A stretch of DNA of 64,000 bases from Catenovulum sediminis (lineage in GTDB: Bacteria > Pseudomonadota > Gammaproteobacteria > Enterobacterales > Alteromonadaceae). The stretch spans positions 2,542,001 to 2,606,000 of the forward strand of contig NZ_CP041660.1 in assembly GCF_007289895.1 (NCBI RefSeq), written 5' to 3'. Below the pieces are notes generated by a model. It did no database searches. It was not told the DNA's origin and saw nothing but the letters and a program-made list of their open reading frames with translations. Both the position numbers and the translations under genes were made by a program. Below are positions 9,832 through 17,473 of this stretch, in pieces; position 1 is the first letter of the stretch; each line of letters opens with the position of its first letter.

Positions 9832-10097
9832 ACTTCTTGGTGTTTAAGTTAAATATAGTATCCGTCGGCTAAGACACACTGTATTGGGCCAAACGACCAG
9901 CCTGCGCAAATCGCCTATCTAACACGTTTAAGGCAGGCGAATTTGAGAAAGTAGTGGTGAGTCTCATTTGGGCCCTCATTACAAATTAACAACCTATAAA
10001 AACTATATTTTTCAAAGCTGTTTTGATAAATTCAGTTGCTAAATCTTCCGCTCGTTAACGTATTTGAGTGGCCATACCACAAAGCAGAGTTTGTACA

Positions 10098-10694
10098 ATG
10101 TTTAGTAAAACAACGGATTATTATAATAACAATGCACGTGAGTTTTATAACTCAACTGTTTTGGTGGATTTATCTGCGCTGTATTCTGAATTTTTGCCCC
10201 TGATAAAATCCGCTGGCGTTATTTTAGATGCAGGTTGTGGAAGTGGTCGAGATGCGTTTTATTTTAAACAACAGGGTTATCTTGTTGAGGCATTTGATGC
10301 CAGCGCTCAGCTTGCAGCTATCGCGACTGAGCATTTACAACAGCCTGTCGAAACAAAAACTTTCCAGCAGCTTTGTGCACAAAATAAATATCACGGTATA
10401 TGGTGTTGTGCCAGTTTGTTGCATGTTACCAAAGCAGAGTTACCCTTGGTATTTGCTAAATTAGCTGCGGCGCTTAAAAATAACGGTGTGATGTATGTTT
10501 CGTTTAAATATGGTGAAACCGAGCGTGTTGATAATGGCCGCAATTTTACTGATTTAACTGACTCTTCATTAGCTAAGCTCATTAGTCAGCAGCCTGATTT
10601 GGTTATGATTAAACATTGGCAAAGTGCCGATCAGCGACCTAATCGCTCAAATGAAATTTGGTTGAATGCGCTGATTCAAAAGGTGGATGTTTAA
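10098..10694 (+). CDS. Class I SAM-dependent methyltransferase of an HNH/S24 locus
   Basis: A 198-residue Rossmann methyltransferase. Motif I is ILDAGCGSGRDAFYFKQQG (SAM binding), followed by the acidic VEAFDAS strand, the GIWCCASLLHVTKAELP block and YVSFKYGETE. Start ATG at 10098 (MFSKTTDYYNNNAREFYNST); an upstream GTG at 10068 in frame seems less likely. No target-recognition domain is visible, so the substrate is unknown (small molecule, protein or RNA are all possible). Its stop is only 2 bases from the HNH-S24 gene, and the ribosome site of that gene lies within its last codons, so the two are translationally coupled. The coupling suggests a joint function. Confidence 0.8.
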   Translation: MFSKTTDYYNNNAREFYNSTVLVDLSALYSEFLPLIKSAGVILDAGCGSGRDAFYFKQQGYLVEAFDASAQLAAIATEHLQQPVETKTFQQLCAQNKYHGIWCCASLLHVTKAELPLVFAKLAAALKNNGVMYVSFKYGETERVDNGRNFTDLTDSSLAKLISQQPDLVMIKHWQSADQRPNRSNEIWLNALIQKVDV

Positions 10695-10696
10695 TA

Positions 10697-12268
10697 ATGG
10701 CAGCGATGCAACAGCAACTTAATTTTATCGCTTATATTCAACGCATGTTAAATGAAGGCGATTTTTCAGCAACTTATAAATTTGCTTTGTTGCATGCGCT
10801 GGCTGATGTTTGTGTGGAAAGTGTCGATTTATCAGGTAACGAAAATCAGGCGGATGGCCAGTTAGAGATCTCGTTAGAAACCTTGGCCGAGAAACTTATC
10901 TTATTGTATTGGCATCATGCGACGCCATTTTCTAGCCATCAAGGTGAAGCGGGGTTACTTAGGCAAAATACTGGTGCGCAATCTAAGGTGATTACCGTTT
11001 TATACGAGTGCCAGCAAAATGAAATTAAAAGTCTGCGTCAGTTAAAAAACAGTCAATATTGGAAAGCTGTTTTTAATGCGAGTATGGAAACATTAAAAAA
11101 TGGCCCACTCTGGCGATTGCAAATTCTGGCAAAACAAGAAGAATGCTTTTTATATCCGCACAATAAAAAGCAGAAATTTATTACTTTGTATCCAGGGATT
11201 GCGGATTGTTTTCGCCGTTTTTACGATTTGGTTGTGTATTTAGCCAGAAATAGTTGGATTCAAAAAATTCAAGCTATTAAGTTTAATCAACAGTTAATTG
11301 GGCCAGAAAGTCAGCTTGAACGCTTTTTATTTGGTTTTGACAGAACTGCGTTAAATTATGCAAAACCTGTGTTAATCGAGATACAACAAAACCGCTGTTT
11401 TTATTGCCACAAGCCAATGGTCAGTGGGGCTGTTGAGGTTGATCATTTTATTCCTTTTGCGCGTTATGCTCATGACTTAGGGCATAATTTTGTTGCAGCA
11501 CACCGAACATGCAACAACAATAAAAGAGATTTTTTGGCTGCGCACATTCATAAAGAAAATTGGCAAGCACAAAATTTAGAAGAGCATACCGATGTATTGC
11601 AAGCTGAATTAGGCAATTATTATTATTGTGATTCGGTTAAATCAAAAGCGGTTAGTGACTGGGCGTATCAGGTTGCCGAGTTAAATGGTGCTAAGCTTTG
11701 GCTGGGTGCAAAAGATAAGTTTGTCAGTGCGAGTGACGTTAGTACATCTTCTTTTTCTAGTAGCAGCGGAGCGCTTACGAGTTCAGATAATGGCGCTAAA
11801 GTTATTGATTTTAGTCAAGCTGCGCAGCAAAGGGCGGATCGCCAAAATTCAGCCAACTTGCCTTATTTCCCTAATCTTAAAATTGCGTGTGGTCATTTTA
11901 AAAGCGGTGACGATAGTGAGGTTGAGTATATTCCTGCACCTGATGGGGTTGGTAAACTGGATCCGAAACGACATTTTTTGGCCCGTGCATCGGGCAATTC
12001 GATGAATGGTGGCAAAAACCCTATTTTAGATGGTGATTTATTGTTGCTTGAGTGGATTACACCAGAGCGCGCGGGCTCGCTGCAAAATTGCACCGTTGCT
12101 ATAGAGTGCGATGATGAAACCGGCACAGCTCAGTATTTATTGCGCGATATTAAAAAAGAACCGGACGGGCGTTATAAGCTGATAGCTAAAAATCAGGATT
12201 ATGAGCCTATTTACGCAACTGAACAAATGCGCACCTTTGCAAGGCTTAAGAGTGTAATATTTGAATAA
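10697..12268 (+). CDS. HNH endonuclease fused to a UmuD/LexA-like S24 domain
   Basis: A 523-residue protein from ATG 10697 (AGGTGG 10 bases upstream). Residues 1-225 form an unrecognised helical domain. An HNH nuclease follows at 233-278: RCFYCHKP, EVDHFIPFARY (D249-H250) and HRTCNNNKRD, with CxxC-type metal ligands. A Ser-rich linker (about 352-370) leads to an S24 domain at 393-523: Cys398-Gly399 aligns with the UmuD cleavage bond, and RASGNSMNGG holds the Ser nucleophile (S435). The usual catalytic lysine position appears to be Arg (YLLRDI, R483). The layout suggests a nuclease whose activity is controlled by RecA-stimulated self-cleavage, as UmuD is. That is inference, and the Arg makes cleavage uncertain. 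Confidence 0.8.
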   Translation: MAAMQQQLNFIAYIQRMLNEGDFSATYKFALLHALADVCVESVDLSGNENQADGQLEISLETLAEKLILLYWHHATPFSSHQGEAGLLRQNTGAQSKVITVLYECQQNEIKSLRQLKNSQYWKAVFNASMETLKNGPLWRLQILAKQEECFLYPHNKKQKFITLYPGIADCFRRFYDLVVYLARNSWIQKIQAIKFNQQLIGPESQLERFLFGFDRTALNYAKPVLIEIQQNRCFYCHKPMVSGAVEVDHFIPFARYAHDLGHNFVAAHRTCNNNKRDFLAAHIHKENWQAQNLEEHTDVLQAELGNYYYCDSVKSKAVSDWAYQVAELNGAKLWLGAKDKFVSASDVSTSSFSSSSGALTSSDNGAKVIDFSQAAQQRADRQNSANLPYFPNLKIACGHFKSGDDSEVEYIPAPDGVGKLDPKRHFLARASGNSMNGGKNPILDGDLLLLEWITPERAGSLQNCTVAIECDDETGTAQYLLRDIKKEPDGRYKLIAKNQDYEPIYATEQMRTFARLKSVIFE

Positions 12269-12359
12269 TCAACTACCTACACCTCATGGAACAATTGAAA
12301 GAATGACGTTAAGATTAAACGAGTATTTAAATCAAAAATTTGGTGAGGGGCTAAAATGA
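12261..12359 (+). CDS. Possible 32-residue ORF bridging the HNH-S24 and DUF3037 genes
   Basis: From TTG 12261, overlapping the end of the HNH-S24 gene by 8 bases, an open frame runs 32 codons to TGA 12357-12359. That stop overlaps the ATG of the DUF3037 gene (ATGA). An internal ATG at 12303 would give MTLRLNEYLNQKFGEGLK. It may be a real small protein, a leader that couples translation, or the last codons of a lost gene. No family is recognised. Confidence 0.3.
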   Translation: MNNQLPTPHGTIERMTLRLNEYLNQKFGEGLK

Positions 12360-12775
12360 GTGAATTGATGAACACCAATACACTATGCATGTATGCTGTT
12401 GTGCGTTTTATGCCTTTTGCCGAAACCCGAGAATTTGCCAATGTGGGTGTAGTCGTTATTGCACCAAAATTAGGCTTGTATGATTTTAAATTAGCGCCTA
12501 AATCTTTCAAACGTGTAAACCAATTTTTTGATGACTTAGATGGTGTTGTTTATCGCCACGCGATTGAAGGCTTTGAAAGTGAATTAACGCGTATTCGCCA
12601 GTATTTAGTAGATCATCACGTGTACGGGCAGAATTTAGTTGATTACTTTAAAGAAATAACACGTACAAGGGAGTCAGTTTTACATTTTGGTGAGGTAGGT
12701 ACTTTATTAACAACCGACATTAAAGTCGCTACTGAGCAACTATACCAGCGTTTTATTGGTAGAAACGTTTCTTAA
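12356..12775 (+). CDS. DUF3037 family protein
   Basis: A 139-residue protein. The block YAVVRFMPFAETREFANVGVVV and the following LAPKSFKRVNQFFDDLD are typical of DUF3037, a family of unknown function. In other genomes, from memory, it is often next to a HipA-like kinase. No HipA-like gene is present here; the neighbour is the HNH-S24 gene, with a 32-codon ORF bridging the gap. GAGGGG at about 12345-12350 serves as ribosome site. It ends the methyltransferase/HNH-S24/DUF3037 unit, before a strong hairpin at 12792. Confidence 0.75.
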   Translation: MSELMNTNTLCMYAVVRFMPFAETREFANVGVVVIAPKLGLYDFKLAPKSFKRVNQFFDDLDGVVYRHAIEGFESELTRIRQYLVDHHVYGQNLVDYFKEITRTRESVLHFGEVGTLLTTDIKVATEQLYQRFIGRNVS

Positions 12776-12791
12776 TGATGTGCGAATGGAA

Positions 12792-12818
12792 GTAAGCCCG
12801 TAAAACTTACGGGCTTAC
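12792..12818. terminator. Perfect 12-bp hairpin after the DUF3037 gene
   Basis: GTAAGCCCGTAA (12792-12803), loop AAC, then TTACGGGCTTAC (12807-12818). The stem is perfect and lies between two converging genes, so it probably terminates from both sides, although the T-run is poor. Confidence 0.6.
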
Positions 12819-12828
12819 TCATTTCTGG

Positions 12829-12879
12829 CGCAGACTGTTTATTTACGCAGACTGTTTATTTATGTACTTTGTTTATTTA
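12829..12879. repeat. Three tandem 17-bp repeats
   Basis: CGCAGACTGTTTATTTA occurs twice head-to-tail (12829-12845, 12846-12862), followed by a diverged third copy TGTACTTTGTTTATTTA (12863-12879). They lie just past the stop of the VCBS lipoprotein gene. Confidence 0.8.
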
Positions 12880-12888
12880 CGAAATTTA

Positions 12889-14808
12889 CTATTTACCAAA
12901 TTTGTAAGTGTTATCTGCGCTTAAGTTGCTTTTTGTTTCTGTGGTGCCATCGCGCCATGTTACTTTAACCTTGTCTATTTTATCTAGGTTGCCTAATCCA
13001 AAGTGGGCAATGTTTAACAAGCTTTGTGAATGGCTGGCGTTTAACGAACCCACGGTTTTGTGTTGTTTGCCTTGTTGGGTTGTCACTTCAATTTTTGCGC
13101 CATATGGATCGACGCCTTTTACTGAATATCCCACATGCACAAAGGCATAATGATTGTCATTTTCGGTTATATTTTGATACATGTACCAAGGGCCGTTGTC
13201 GTCGTCGCCATTTAACAAATCAAGTTTGCCGTCTTGGTTATAATCAATGGCTATACCCATGTCACCATGTTGATCTTTGCCAACGCCCGAGGTTGCAGAT
13301 GTCGCCAGTGAGGCTTTAAATTTACCTGTGCCATCGTTTACCAATAGTAAATCCGGTAGGCGTTCTTTTAATTTACCAAAGCGGTATACAAATAAATCGT
13401 CGTCGCTGTCATTGTCAAAATCGCCGACTGCAACGCCCCAGTTATTATGATGCGTCAGTTTTGGTAAGGTGTCTGAAACATCGGTAAAATGGGTGCCGTC
13501 GTTACGCAATAATACATCTGGTAAATCTGAGTTGTTCGGCGTGAATTCTGTGTCATATTCGGTTACCCCTCCAAATGAAGCGCGAATGCCCCAAGCTTGT
13601 TTAACGCCCAGTTTCCATCTTACTTTCCATTTTCCATCGCCTAAGTAACCAACGTACCAGCCTGTTTCTGTTATCTCATCCGGAAATCCTTTGGCGGTGT
13701 CTTTTGCAACTACAAAGGTATCTTCTGGTGGTTTGATGCTGGTTTTATCTTTGCCCAAAAATACCGGCATGTACTCTAAGTCTTTTGCTCTGGGCCAGTG
13801 GTAAAAGTTAATCAGTGAAAGGTCGCCGTCTACGGTTAGTAACATGCCGTCTTCACTTTCACTACCTTCGTCGCGCAGGTCTAATCTTTTGGTTTCTTTG
13901 GTGTAAGAAATCGAGTTGTTGGCTAAACCATAATGCAGTTTACCTCGGGCGAGGTAGTAGTCTAAATCGCCATCTTGGTCCATATCAAGGTGGGCGACTG
14001 CAATGACATATTTGTAGTTTTCTGCATCTTTTGTCAGCCATTTTGAGGTGACATCGGTAAAGCTAAAATCATTGTTGTTTTTTAATAAGGTTGTAATGCC
14101 ATGCCCATCAAACGCGATAACGTCTAGATAACCGTCGTTATCAAAGTCGGAGAGTAACAGGCGCTCTGCGTCTACTTCTTCAAAACTTGGGCTGTGATGG
14201 TAATCAAAAGTGCCGTCGCCATTGTTTTTAAATAAGATATTTCTGGGCATATCTTCGTTTACAACTTTTGGTGCGTTAATTTGCAAAAAGTCTAGGTCGC
14301 CGTCGCTGTCTAAGTCTATCCATCTAACGGCGCGGCCACGTGCGCCTAATTCTGCAACGCCGGCTTCTTTAGTGACTTCTACAAAATTGCCATTGTCGTT
14401 TCTGAATAAACGTTGCGGTTGTGGTTTTAAGCCGCTACCGCCGCCAACGGATAAGATAACGTCGTTGTCGCCGTCTAAGTCATAGTCTCCGGCTGTTAAG
14501 CCATGTAAATCGGCCATCGGAAACTGGCCTTTAATTTCGGTATAGGTGTTGTCTTCGTTGGCGATAAATAGCTGCGCTGGGGTTGAGTTGTGATTGGTTA
14601 ACAAAAAGTCGTAGCGACCGTCGTTATTCATATCCGCCACTGCGGGGCCACCGTATTTCCAGTTGTTTTCGGTGACTAAACCAACACTTTGGGTGACATC
14701 TTTAAATTCTATTTTCGATTGTTGTTCGGTTGAATTCTGGCTGCAACCCATTAATGATGCCACCACTGCAGACATCACAAGTGACATTCTTCTTTTTTGT
14801 ATCAACAT
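12889..14808 (-). CDS. VCBS/FG-GAP repeat lipoprotein with UnbV-type C-terminus
   Basis: About 639 residues. The ATG at 14808 gives MLIQKRRMSLVMSAVVASLM and a lipobox LMGC, so the protein should be lipid-anchored; a TTG 30 bases upstream is less likely. Calcium-binding-like repeats recur (DMNNDGRYDF, DYDLDGDNDV, DLDSDGDLDF, DFDNDGYLDV, DMDQDGDLDY, DFDNDSDDDL, DYNQDGKLDL), predicting a seven-bladed propeller. The end (YGAKIEVTTQQGKQHKTVGS...FGLGNLDKIDKVKVTWRDG) matches the ASPIC/UnbV domain. Ligand and role are unknown; adhesion or polysaccharide binding is possible. It is divergent from the 5'-nucleotidase gene. Confidence 0.8.
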   Translation of the reverse strand: MLIQKRRMSLVMSAVVASLMGCSQNSTEQQSKIEFKDVTQSVGLVTENNWKYGGPAVADMNNDGRYDFLLTNHNSTPAQLFIANEDNTYTEIKGQFPMADLHGLTAGDYDLDGDNDVILSVGGGSGLKPQPQRLFRNDNGNFVEVTKEAGVAELGARGRAVRWIDLDSDGDLDFLQINAPKVVNEDMPRNILFKNNGDGTFDYHHSPSFEEVDAERLLLSDFDNDGYLDVIAFDGHGITTLLKNNNDFSFTDVTSKWLTKDAENYKYVIAVAHLDMDQDGDLDYYLARGKLHYGLANNSISYTKETKRLDLRDEGSESEDGMLLTVDGDLSLINFYHWPRAKDLEYMPVFLGKDKTSIKPPEDTFVVAKDTAKGFPDEITETGWYVGYLGDGKWKVRWKLGVKQAWGIRASFGGVTEYDTEFTPNNSDLPDVLLRNDGTHFTDVSDTLPKLTHHNNWGVAVGDFDNDSDDDLFVYRFGKLKERLPDLLLVNDGTGKFKASLATSATSGVGKDQHGDMGIAIDYNQDGKLDLLNGDDDNGPWYMYQNITENDNHYAFVHVGYSVKGVDPYGAKIEVTTQQGKQHKTVGSLNASHSQSLLNIAHFGLGNLDKIDKVKVTWRDGTTETKSNLSADNTYKFGK

Positions 14809-15076
14809 TATCTCATTCTCACTTTGGCTATTTGGCAATTCGGTGTATTGAGTTGGTTTATCTTATTTATAAAAAGTTGATTTTATAAATAAACAGGCCT
14901 TTGCAATCTTAAACTACAATAATTTAAATGACAATAAACTGTTAACAATACTGTTACTTTTGTGCGGTTACTGTGTCAAATCACTTTCATCTTAGTGTCA
15001 CTAATGCGCCCCATTTAAGGGTTATTATTTGGCCACAATTATATTAGTTGGCAAATACCATCAACATGGAGCACAT

Positions 15077-17002
15077 ATGAGAAACCTATTTAAAGTCAGT
15101 TTAGTCAGTGCCGCTTGCACGGCTTTATTAGCAGGTTGCAACCTAGATATTAACGTTAACGACAATGACGACGAGCACCAAGCCAAAGCAATTGATGTCA
15201 CCATTTTGCATATGAACGATCATCATTCGCATATTGCGGCAGATTCGTTTGATTTTGATGTGTCTACTTTAAGTTTGTCGGCGAAAGCTGAAAACGATGC
15301 TGCAATTAACGAAGTTGAAGTAAGTTATGGTGGTTTTCCGATGTTGGTTAGTTTGTTTGAGCAACAAGCGGCTAACAGTAAAAACGTTTTAAAATTGCAC
15401 TCAGGTGATGCGATTACGGGTACTTTGTATTACAGCTTGTATAAAGGTGAAGCGGATGCGGCGATGATGAATCAGGTGTGTTTTGATGCGTTTGCCTTAG
15501 GTAATCACGAATTTGACGATGGTGATGCAGGTTTAGCCAGCTTTTTAGATGAGTTGAGTTCTGGCGGTTGTGATACTTCTGTTTTAGCTGCAAACGTAGT
15601 GCCGGCAGATGATTCAGCGATTAAAGATGGTTATATTCAACCTTATACTATTGTTGAAAAAGAAGGCGAAAAAATTGGTATTGTTGGTATTGATATCGCA
15701 GGTAAAACCAAAAATTCTTCTCAGCCTGATGATGGCACTTTATTTTTAGACGAAACCACTACAGCGCAGCAATATATTGATGAGTTAACGGATATGGGCG
15801 TGAATAAAATTATTTTATTAACGCATTATCAGTATCAAAACGATTTGGCTATGGTGGCGAATTTAGAAGGTGTTGATGTTGTTGTTGGCGGTGACTCGCA
15901 TAGTTTATTAGGTGATGCTTCTTTTTCTGATTTAGGGTTTAATCCAGTCGGGCCGTATCCAACCCAAGTAACGGATAAAATGGGCAATCAAGTTTGTGTT
16001 GTTCAAGCTTGGGAATATGCGCATATCATGGGTAAATTAGAGGTGAGTTTTGATAAAGAAGGGCATGTTGTTTCTTGTCAGGGTAAGCCTTTGATGCCGG
16101 TGAGCGATCAATTTGCCTATGAGTTTAGCGACAGTGAAACGCGCGTATTACGCGATCAGGATAAAATGCTTGTCAGCCAAGCGTTAACTCAGCATTCTGA
16201 AGTTGTAGTAACAGAAGCAGATGCGGCGACCAGCGCATTGCTTGCAAGTTATGATCAGCAAGTAAACGAGTTAACTCAGTTTGTGATTGGTACGGTTGCA
16301 ACTGATTTATGTTTAGACCGTTTCCCAGGGCAGGCGCGTTCTACTTTGTGCGATGCTTCAGCAACTTATGAATTTGGCAGCGATATTTCTAATCTGGTGG
16401 CTAAAGCCTTTATGACGGTAACGCCAACGGCGGATATCGGTATTCAAAATGCCGGTGGTGTGCGAGTGGATGTTGCAGCCGGTGATTTTACAATTGCAGA
16501 TGCTTATACCTTGTTACCTTTTTCAAATACTTTGGTGACGTTAGAAATGACAGGTCAGCAAATTGTTGATGTGTTAGAAGATGCGCTGGCCAATACCTTA
16601 GACAATGCGGGTTCTACCGGTTCTTATCCGTACGCGGCTGGTTTACGTTTTAATGTTGATGCGTCTGCTGCTAAAGGTAGCCGGGTGAGCAATGTTGAGG
16701 TAAATCCACGCGTGGCCGGTAGCTGGAACGCCATTGATTTAAGTGCAACTTATACTGTGGTCACGAATGATTTTATCGCCAGCGGCCAAGACGGTTATGC
16801 AACTTTTGGTACTGTGTTTAATGCGGGTGATTATGTAGATACTTACACTGAATATGCGCAAGGTTTAATCGATTATGTTGAGATGTTGTCAGAAAACAAT
16901 ATGGCATTAGATAAATTGCCGATTGAAGAATATTCAACTCAAAATTATATCGGTCGAGATGCTTGTAATCACAGCTCTGATACGAATTGTGCAGGGTTTT
17001 AA
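15077..17002 (+). CDS. 5'-nucleotidase / metallophosphatase lipoprotein
   Basis: A 641-residue protein; start ATG 15077 with GGAG upstream. MRNLFKVSLVSAACTALLAG-C is a lipoprotein signal, so it is anchored in the envelope. The metallophosphatase domain has the dinuclear-metal motifs TILHMNDHHSH, GNHEFDDG, LTHYQYQ and VVGGDSH. The C-terminal nucleotidase domain has IQNAGGVRVDVAAG and LLPFSNTLV. It should hydrolyse extracellular nucleotides to nucleosides and phosphate (UshA/NadN-like). The exact substrate (NAD, UDP-sugar, cyclic nucleotide) cannot be read from the sequence. An upstream in-frame GTG/TTG start would break the signal peptide. Confidence 0.88.
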   Translation: MRNLFKVSLVSAACTALLAGCNLDINVNDNDDEHQAKAIDVTILHMNDHHSHIAADSFDFDVSTLSLSAKAENDAAINEVEVSYGGFPMLVSLFEQQAANSKNVLKLHSGDAITGTLYYSLYKGEADAAMMNQVCFDAFALGNHEFDDGDAGLASFLDELSSGGCDTSVLAANVVPADDSAIKDGYIQPYTIVEKEGEKIGIVGIDIAGKTKNSSQPDDGTLFLDETTTAQQYIDELTDMGVNKIILLTHYQYQNDLAMVANLEGVDVVVGGDSHSLLGDASFSDLGFNPVGPYPTQVTDKMGNQVCVVQAWEYAHIMGKLEVSFDKEGHVVSCQGKPLMPVSDQFAYEFSDSETRVLRDQDKMLVSQALTQHSEVVVTEADAATSALLASYDQQVNELTQFVIGTVATDLCLDRFPGQARSTLCDASATYEFGSDISNLVAKAFMTVTPTADIGIQNAGGVRVDVAAGDFTIADAYTLLPFSNTLVTLEMTGQQIVDVLEDALANTLDNAGSTGSYPYAAGLRFNVDASAAKGSRVSNVEVNPRVAGSWNAIDLSATYTVVTNDFIASGQDGYATFGTVFNAGDYVDTYTEYAQGLIDYVEMLSENNMALDKLPIEEYSTQNYIGRDACNHSSDTNCAGF

Positions 17003-17037
17003 TTGGTTTTAACTCGCCAAGTATTTTTAAACGGCTA

Positions 17038-17301
17038 GGGTCTGTTGACCTTTGCTGTATAAATTTTGTTCTAACTAAACGCTTTTTAATCGCGGCGCTG
17101 GTTTGTAGGCCTAGTGGGCTAAGTCAAAAATCAGCAACAAAGAGTAAAAAGCGTTTAGGACGAACCCTTCGGGCAGCGTTTGTGCGGCATTTCTACTGCC
17201 TCAGCACTCATTTATGTAGAACAACTACACCACAATCGTGCTTTGTTGTATAAATACCGCACAACTCGCTGCAAAATCATACAGCAAAGATCAACAGACC
17301 C
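17038..17301. mobile_element. MITE-like element with 26-bp terminal inverted repeats
   Basis: The left end (CTAGGGTCTGTTGACC, then TTTGCTGTAT, 17035-17060) is repeated inverted at 17279-17304 with one mismatch in 26. The ends are bordered by CTAG or TA on both sides, consistent with a target duplication of the IS5 kind. Inside are nested inverted repeats: AAACGCTTTTT against AAAAAGCGTTT, a ~21-bp pair built on GCAGCG..TTGTGCGG, and TGTAG/CTACA at the centre. No transposase is encoded. It is about 264 bp, so a non-autonomous element moved by a transposase elsewhere. Confidence 0.75.
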
Positions 17302-17304
17302 TAG

Positions 17305-17430
17305 TATTCACTGGCCGTTTTTGTTTGTAAAGCTAACGAGCAAGGCCAAAAAGTACTGAGAGAAATTTTAGGCGATGACTTTAACGCCGATACTAATCAA
17401 CCGGTTTGTCGTGTGATTTCTCTTATTTGA
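17305..17430 (+). pseudogene. C-terminal coding fragment next to the MITE
   Basis: Immediately after the MITE an open frame reads SLAVFVCKANEQGQKVLREI and then LGDDFNADTNQPVCRVISLI before a TGA. It reads like the end of a real protein, but has no start and is blocked upstream by a stop at the element border. The left flank (17003-17034) gives no matching N-terminal part. The parent gene is not recognised. Confidence 0.35.
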
Positions 17431-17473
17431 TTAATTTTGATACAATCAGCGCCCCAATTTGGCTGGAGGACAG

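Noticed and set aside
14930-14975. Pho-box-like CTGTTA direct repeats before the nucleotidase gene
   Set aside because: The two copies are 12 bases apart instead of 11 and lack the CTGTCA form, so the match to PhoB sites is weak.
16987-17253. 88-residue frame running through the MITE
   Set aside because: It overlaps the nucleotidase end and consists of MITE inverted repeats; no start or family.
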